Below, piece by piece: positions 34,683-39,219 of a stretch of DNA of 39,219 nt (within the stretch, counting starts at the first letter, position 1; every line of letters starts with the position of its first letter). The notes beneath the pieces were generated by a model. That model saw only the letters and a program-made list of their open reading frames with translations, did not search any database and was not told the DNA's origin. The translations under genes and the position numbers were made by a program. The DNA comes from Profundicola sp051011115. GTDB lineage: Bacteria; Bacteroidota; Bacteroidia; Flavobacteriales; Weeksellaceae. The stretch covers positions 1-39,219 of the forward strand of contig JBPCUN010000070.1 of NCBI GenBank assembly GCA_051011115.1, in the 5' to 3' direction.

Positions 34683-35635
34683 ATATAAGCATTGTAATTC
34701 CATTATTGAATGAAGAGCAATCACTGATAGAATTGCACAGCCGTATTCAAGAGGTCTTAGATAATCATTATACGTATGAAGTAATCTTTGTGGATGATGG
34801 TAGCACCGATCAATCATGGAGTATCATACAAGGGTTGAGCAGTGCGTTCCCAGAAGTTAAGGGAATTAAATTTCGTAAAAATTATGGTAAAGCACAGGCC
34901 CTAAATGCTGCCTTTGGTTTAGCTGAAGGTGATGTGGTGATTACCATGGATGCCGATTTACAAGATTTTCCAGAAGAAATACCCGGATTATATCAACGCA
35001 TTCAAGATGAAAACCTTCATCTGATTTCTGGATGGAAACAAAAGAGACAAGATCCTGTTTTCACCAAAAATATTCCTTCTAAATTATTTAACGCCGTTGC
35101 TAGAAAAACCAGTGGTCTACCTTTGCATGACTTTAATTGTGGTCTCAAAGCTTATAAAAAAGAAGTGGTGAAATCGCTCTATTTAAGAAGTGACATGCAT
35201 CGATACATTCCTGTATTAGCAAAAAATGCAGGTTTCACAAGAATCAGTGAACAAAGGGTAAAACATACCGCGCGCAAACATGGTACTTCTAAATTTGGCA
35301 GTAGCAGGTTTATCAATGGTTTTTTAGATTTAATTACTCTATGGTTTGTCGGGAAATTTGGGCATAGACCCATGCACTTCTTTGGTGCTGCTGGCACCTT
35401 GATGTTTATTTTTGGGTTTATTATGGTGTTCTGGATTGGTGCAGAAAAGTTGATTGATGTATACAAAGGAATTCCAGCAAGACTGGTGTCTGATAATGCT
35501 TGGTTTTATTTAGCCTTAGTTTGTATAATATGTGGATTGCAATTGTTTTTAGCAGGCTTTTTAGGAGAAATATTAGTTAGAAATAAAGAAACAAAAAGTG
35601 AATTTCAAGTGGCAGAAACTTTGGGATTTACCTGA
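34679..35635 (+). CDS. Family 2 glycosyltransferase with two C-terminal membrane helices
   Basis: 318 residues. The GT-A catalytic domain starts ISIVIPLLNEEQSLIEL, with VIFVDDGSTDQSW for nucleotide-sugar binding, the DxD-type TMDADLQDFPEEIPG for the metal, and FNCGLKAYKKEV. Two membrane helices (about 235-257 and 273-300) follow. This is the layout of polyprenyl-phosphate glycosyltransferases (DPM1/GtrB/ArnC type), which load a sugar on undecaprenyl phosphate. The lipid acceptor is inference. It is coupled to DUF4199. Confidence 0.93.
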   Translation: MNISIVIPLLNEEQSLIELHSRIQEVLDNHYTYEVIFVDDGSTDQSWSIIQGLSSAFPEVKGIKFRKNYGKAQALNAAFGLAEGDVVITMDADLQDFPEEIPGLYQRIQDENLHLISGWKQKRQDPVFTKNIPSKLFNAVARKTSGLPLHDFNCGLKAYKKEVVKSLYLRSDMHRYIPVLAKNAGFTRISEQRVKHTARKHGTSKFGSSRFINGFLDLITLWFVGKFGHRPMHFFGAAGTLMFIFGFIMVFWIGAEKLIDVYKGIPARLVSDNAWFYLALVCIICGLQLFLAGFLGEILVRNKETKSEFQVAETLGFT

Positions 35636-35672
35636 TTATAATTATATTTATACTAAATTAAAAACCTACTAA

Positions 35673-36377
35673 ATGAATAAATTACTTTTATTCCTACCCA
35701 TTCTCTTTCTTTTTATACAATGTGAAAATAGCCTTAAAGGAGAAGGAGACGCAGATTTAGCGCAAGACTACATATTAGATGATTTTGATGCTGTTTCAGC
35801 TAAAGGAAAGTTTAAGCTGATTATGATTCCAAGCGATTCATCATACTTAAGCGTACAAACCCATAAAAACCTAATCGGGAACATGAAGATTTATGTTCAG
35901 AACAAGACTTTGAACATTGGAGAATCTGAAATGGTGGATTCCTTTGAATCATATGTGGTTTATTTATACTATGATAAGCAATTAGACCAAGTAAGTATCG
36001 CAGAAAAAGTGTACTTAGAAAGTTCTGAAATGCTAAATTTTGATGATCTAGATTTAAATGCATCTAATGAGTCTACCATTAAACAATTTGGAATCAACGC
36101 CAAAGAAGTTGATTTAAAAGTTGTGGATAAAGCAGAAGTAGAGATTTCAGGTTCTGCATCCAAACTTGATCTTAAAGCCAAAGATTTTGCTAATGTATCA
36201 TTAGAAAATTTAGATGTAAAAGTAATGGATGTAGATTTGGGTGGAGAGGCAGAAGTTTTAGCAAATGTAAATAAAGAACTGAAAGGTAGAGTGCTAGAAA
36301 ATGCAACTTTAAAATACCTAGGAAATCCACAGAAAGATGTTGAAGTCAAAGATAACGGTGAAATTTTAAACGATTAA
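35673..36377 (+). CDS. Lipoprotein GIN-domain (DUF2807) protein
   Basis: 234 residues. The lipoprotein signal is MNKLLLFLPILFLFIQC, with the cysteine at residue 17. The body has the DUF2807 order of short beta-strands, for example FDAVSAKGKFKLIMIPSDSSYLSVQTHKNLIGNM near the start and repeated D-L-K/S-x-S-E units later (LDLNASNESTIKQFG, EVDLKVVDKAEVEISGSASKLDLKAKD). It is a relative of the protein at 16270-17040 but clearly diverged, with fewer serine-rich turns. The role is unknown. It starts 38 bases after the glycosyltransferase and 4 bases before the mutase. Confidence 0.86.
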   Translation: MNKLLLFLPILFLFIQCENSLKGEGDADLAQDYILDDFDAVSAKGKFKLIMIPSDSSYLSVQTHKNLIGNMKIYVQNKTLNIGESEMVDSFESYVVYLYYDKQLDQVSIAEKVYLESSEMLNFDDLDLNASNESTIKQFGINAKEVDLKVVDKAEVEISGSASKLDLKAKDFANVSLENLDVKVMDVDLGGEAEVLANVNKELKGRVLENATLKYLGNPQKDVEVKDNGEILND

Positions 36378-36381
36378 GGTT

Positions 36382-38094
36382 ATGAATACATTAGATAGAG
36401 CAAAAATATGGTTAGGTAAAGCTTACGATTTAGAAACCCAGAAAGCTGTACAGACCATGATTGATTCTAATTCACCAGAATTAGAAGAATCATTTTATAA
36501 AGATTTAGAATTCGGAACTGGTGGTATGAGAGGAATCATGGGTGTGGGAACCAACCGATTAAATAAATATACTTTAGGTGCAGCGACTCAAGGGCTTGCC
36601 AATCACCTTATCAATTCTTTTCCAAACAAGGATTTAAAAGTAGCTATTGCCCATGATGTAAGGCATAATAGCCGCAAATTTATGCAAATCGTTGCTGATG
36701 TGCTTTCTGCAAATGGAATTAAAGTCTTTATTTTTGATGGATTTAGACCTACTCCAGAATTAAGTTTTGCTGTGAGACACCTGAATTGTGACGCTGGAAT
36801 CGTTTTAACCGCATCTCATAACCCCCCAGAATATAATGGGTATAAAGTATATTGGAATGACGGAGCACAAATCGTCCCACCAAATGATGTAGCTATTATT
36901 GAGGAAGTAAAAAAAGTAAGCGTAGACAAAATCAAGTTTGATGGTAACAGCGATTTTATTGAAACCTTAAACAATGAAGTCGACGATGTATTCATTAATG
37001 CTTGCATCAAACACGGGACTAGAGAAGATCAGCCAGGTTATAAAAACTTAAAAATAGTATTCACTCCAATCCATGGTACAGCCGTTGCTGCAACACCAGA
37101 AGCTTTATCATTAGCAGGATTTGATCAAGTACATCTAGTAAAAGAACAGACAGAACCGAGTGGAGATTTCCCTACTGTTAAATCCCCTAATCCAGAAGAG
37201 CCAGAAGCATTGTCCATGGCATTAGAATTAGCAAAAACCGTGGATGCAGATATAGTAATTGGGACGGATCCAGATGCAGATAGATTAGGAATTGCTGTAA
37301 AGGATTTGAATGGTGAAATGGTTTTATTAAACGGAAACCAAACCAATACCGTATTTATCGATTACCTACTAAATGAACTGAAACAGAATGACGCCTTAAA
37401 AGGAAATGAGTTTATAGGTTCAACGATTGTTACTTCTGACATCTTTTTAGATTTGGCTGAATTTTATGGTGTAGAATGTAAAACAGGCCTTACAGGTTTC
37501 AAATGGATTGGAAAGATGATTCGTGAAGCAGAAGGAGAACAGAAATTTGTAGGAGGTGGAGAAGAAAGTTTTGGGTTCATGGTAGATGATTTTGTCCGTG
37601 ACAAAGACTCTGTAACCTCTACTCTATTGGCTTGTCACATTGCCGCAAAAGCAAAAGCAGAAGGTAGTAGTTTTTACCATAAACTATTAGAAGCTTTCAC
37701 CAAAACTAAAGCTTACCATGAAGATTTGATTTCTATCCGCAAGCCAGGTAAGAGCGGTGCAGAGGAGATAAAACAAATGATGGCTGAATGGCGTCTAAAC
37801 CCTCCAAAATCATTTAATGATAGTCCAGTAATTATACTTAATGATTACGAGGCCGGTGTTTCTACTGATTTAAGAACGGGGGAAAAAACAACTATTGATT
37901 TACCAAAATCTAATGTACTTATTTTCTATACAGAAGATGGTAGTAAAATTGCCGCTAGACCTTCTGGAACTGAACCTAAGATTAAATTTTACTTCTCTGT
38001 AAAAGATAATTTAGCTAAAATTGAAGATTACCCAGAAGTTAAAACAAAATTATTGGCGAAGATAGAAGCTTTAAAAAAAGAAATAGATAAATAA
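36382..38094 (+). CDS. Phosphohexomutase (phosphoglucomutase/phosphomannomutase family)
   Basis: 570 residues in four domains. The active-site phosphoserine loop is GIVLTASHNPPEYNGYKVYW, metal-binding DPDADR is present (GTDPDADRLGIAV), the sugar-binding loop is GGGEESFGF, and the phosphate-binding loop near the end is RPSGTEPKIKFYF. The length and GTGGMRGIMGVGTNR start fit the larger PgcA/PGM2-like class. It moves phosphate between C1 and C6 of a hexose, feeding nucleotide-sugar synthesis, which suits the glycosyltransferase upstream. A strong terminator follows. Confidence 0.95.
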   Translation: MNTLDRAKIWLGKAYDLETQKAVQTMIDSNSPELEESFYKDLEFGTGGMRGIMGVGTNRLNKYTLGAATQGLANHLINSFPNKDLKVAIAHDVRHNSRKFMQIVADVLSANGIKVFIFDGFRPTPELSFAVRHLNCDAGIVLTASHNPPEYNGYKVYWNDGAQIVPPNDVAIIEEVKKVSVDKIKFDGNSDFIETLNNEVDDVFINACIKHGTREDQPGYKNLKIVFTPIHGTAVAATPEALSLAGFDQVHLVKEQTEPSGDFPTVKSPNPEEPEALSMALELAKTVDADIVIGTDPDADRLGIAVKDLNGEMVLLNGNQTNTVFIDYLLNELKQNDALKGNEFIGSTIVTSDIFLDLAEFYGVECKTGLTGFKWIGKMIREAEGEQKFVGGGEESFGFMVDDFVRDKDSVTSTLLACHIAAKAKAEGSSFYHKLLEAFTKTKAYHEDLISIRKPGKSGAEEIKQMMAEWRLNPPKSFNDSPVIILNDYEAGVSTDLRTGEKTTIDLPKSNVLIFYTEDGSKIAARPSGTEPKIKFYFSVKDNLAKIEDYPEVKTKLLAKIEALKKEIDK

Positions 38095-38126
38095 AACACT
38101 TACTCTTTTATAAATAAAATAAGGTA

Positions 38127-38166
38127 AACGCAGCATTCAGACATTATTCTAGATGCTGCGTTTTTT
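38127..38166 (+). terminator. Intrinsic terminator after the phosphohexomutase
   Basis: AACGCAGCAT (38127-38136) pairs perfectly with ATGCTGCGTT (38153-38162), then continues T. A 16-base loop lies between them. It ends the run of genes from 34125. Confidence 0.92.
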
Positions 38167-38278
38167 CATTTTCTTTATTTATTCAAATTGAAAATAATCT
38201 ACAATTAAAATTTTGAATGAAATAAGACTATATTTTAAAAAATGCTTATATTTAAAATCACACATTAAATAATTTCTC

Positions 38279-39219
38279 ATGAAAAAAATAATTATATCTG
38301 CCGCTGTGTTGGCGTTGATTATGTCTTGTAACTCACCAAAAACGGTCGTAGATAATCAAACAACCACAGAACAAATGTCTCAGATAGAAAATACACTTTT
38401 GACTGAAAGTAGCCTTCCTTATGGAGCGCCTGATTTTACACAGATAAAAAATGAAGATTATTTACCTGCCATGAAAGAGGCTATGAAGCTTCAGACAGAA
38501 AGGGTAAATAAAATCGCTAATCAATCGGACGCTCCTACCTTTAAGAATACTATTTTGGCTTTAGAAAAGTCAGGAAAAGAAATGGATCAAGTGGGGAATG
38601 TATTTTATGCAATGACAGGTGCTCATACCAATGATGTATTAAAAGATGCACAAGAAAAATTAGCTCCAATGACTTCTGAGCACTATGATAACATTTACTT
38701 GAACGAGGCGCTTTTTGCAAGAGTAAAAGAAGTTTATGATCAAAAAGGTCAATTGACGGGCGAAGATCAAAAGCTGACAGAAGAATATTACAAAAGTTTT
38801 ATTCAAGCTGGTGCTAATTTATCTGAAACACAAAAAACAGCGTTAAAAGCTATGAACAGCCAATTGGCTGAATACCAAACTCAATTCAATCAGACTCTGC
38901 AGGAAGCAAATAATGAGGCAAAGATAATCGTAAAGGATAAATCTAAATTAAATGGCCTATCTGATAATGAAATAGAGGCATTGAAAAATGAAGATGGAAC
39001 ATATTCTATTTCAATCTTAAATACCACGCAACAACCCTTGATGAGCTTACTAGAGAATAGAGAACTCAGAAAAGAATTATTTGAAGCTTCTTGGAATAGA
39101 ACCAACGGAGGTAAAAATAATACAAATGATTTAATTGTAAAAATTGCGCAATTACGTGCAGAGAAAGCGGCCTTACTTGGTTTTAAAAATTATGCGGAAT
39201 GGAGCCTAATGAATACCAT
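38279..39219 (+). CDS. M3-family peptidase (Dcp-like lipoprotein), 5' part; runs off window
   Basis: Open from the ATG at 38279 to the window end, 313 codons. A lipoprotein signal (MKKIIISAAVLALIMSC, cysteine 17) is followed by LPYGAPDFTQIKNEDYLPAMKEAMKLQ, the typical start of peptidyl-dipeptidase Dcp and oligopeptidase A relatives, and helical segments such as NIYLNEALFARVKEVYD. The zinc motif HExGH lies further downstream in this family and is outside the window. It would trim dipeptides from peptides in the envelope. No close match to a full promoter is seen; TATATTTA about 34 bases upstream is one base off the -7 element. Confidence 0.9.
   Translation, partial: MKKIIISAAVLALIMSCNSPKTVVDNQTTTEQMSQIENTLLTESSLPYGAPDFTQIKNEDYLPAMKEAMKLQTERVNKIANQSDAPTFKNTILALEKSGKEMDQVGNVFYAMTGAHTNDVLKDAQEKLAPMTSEHYDNIYLNEALFARVKEVYDQKGQLTGEDQKLTEEYYKSFIQAGANLSETQKTALKAMNSQLAEYQTQFNQTLQEANNEAKIIVKDKSKLNGLSDNEIEALKNEDGTYSISILNTTQQPLMSLLENRELRKELFEASWNRTNGGKNNTNDLIVKIAQLRAEKAALLGFKNYAEWSLMNT

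Overview
The window is chromosomal DNA of a low-GC member of the Bacteroidota, most likely class Flavobacteriia. The signs are a type IX secretion sorting domain, promoters of the Bacteroidota type (TTTG, about 19 bases, TAnnTTTG), a flavobacterial-type 6S RNA beside zapA, DUF4199, SatD/DUF3307 and DUF2807 (GIN) genes, menaquinone synthesis (MenD), and the gene order tRNA cluster-tuf-tRNA-Trp-secE-nusG-rplK. I see no phage, IS element, integron or CRISPR array.

Layout. 1-4271 (minus strand): translation and transcription core: rpsU, a Xer-type recombinase, hpf, four tRNAs (Thr, Tyr, Gly, Thr), tuf, tRNA-Trp, secE, nusG and the start of rplK. 4453-6901 (plus): a small coiled-coil protein, zapA, 6S RNA and rny. 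6902-7230: a terminator and a probable structured RNA made of three hairpins that each carry AATGGA in the loop. 7231-12042 (minus): menD and a large secreted phytase-esterase-like protein. 12169-24024: a sigma-54 type two-component system (minus) diverging from a MacAB-TolC-like efflux operon (plus: adaptor, GIN-domain protein, ATPase, two permeases, TolC). The first permease is broken by an in-frame TAG. 24028-25533 (minus): DUF3307 membrane protein and a SatD-like protein with a nucleotide-cyclase-like core and a C-terminal helix-turn-helix, preceded by four 20-bp inverted repeats at an exact 29-bp pitch. 25603-30303 (minus): brnQ and mfd. 30421-39219: a lipoprotein esterase, an RsmB-type rRNA methyltransferase (minus), then on the plus strand a SUI1-family factor, a nucleoside phosphorylase, DUF4199 plus glycosyltransferase 2, a GIN lipoprotein, a phosphohexomutase and a truncated M3 peptidase.

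How parts work together. The regulator/kinase pair probably senses an envelope signal and, through two dyad sites 21 bp apart and a -24/-12-like promoter, switches on the efflux operon. The SatD/DUF3307 pair looks like a self-regulated unit, with a soluble cyclase-like DNA-binding protein next to a membrane partner. It is the least explained system here. The three-hairpin element at 7040-7195 is the other non-coding structure that ordinary annotation would miss.

Limits: all calls come from reading the sequence and from family knowledge. No database search, folding program or alignment was run.
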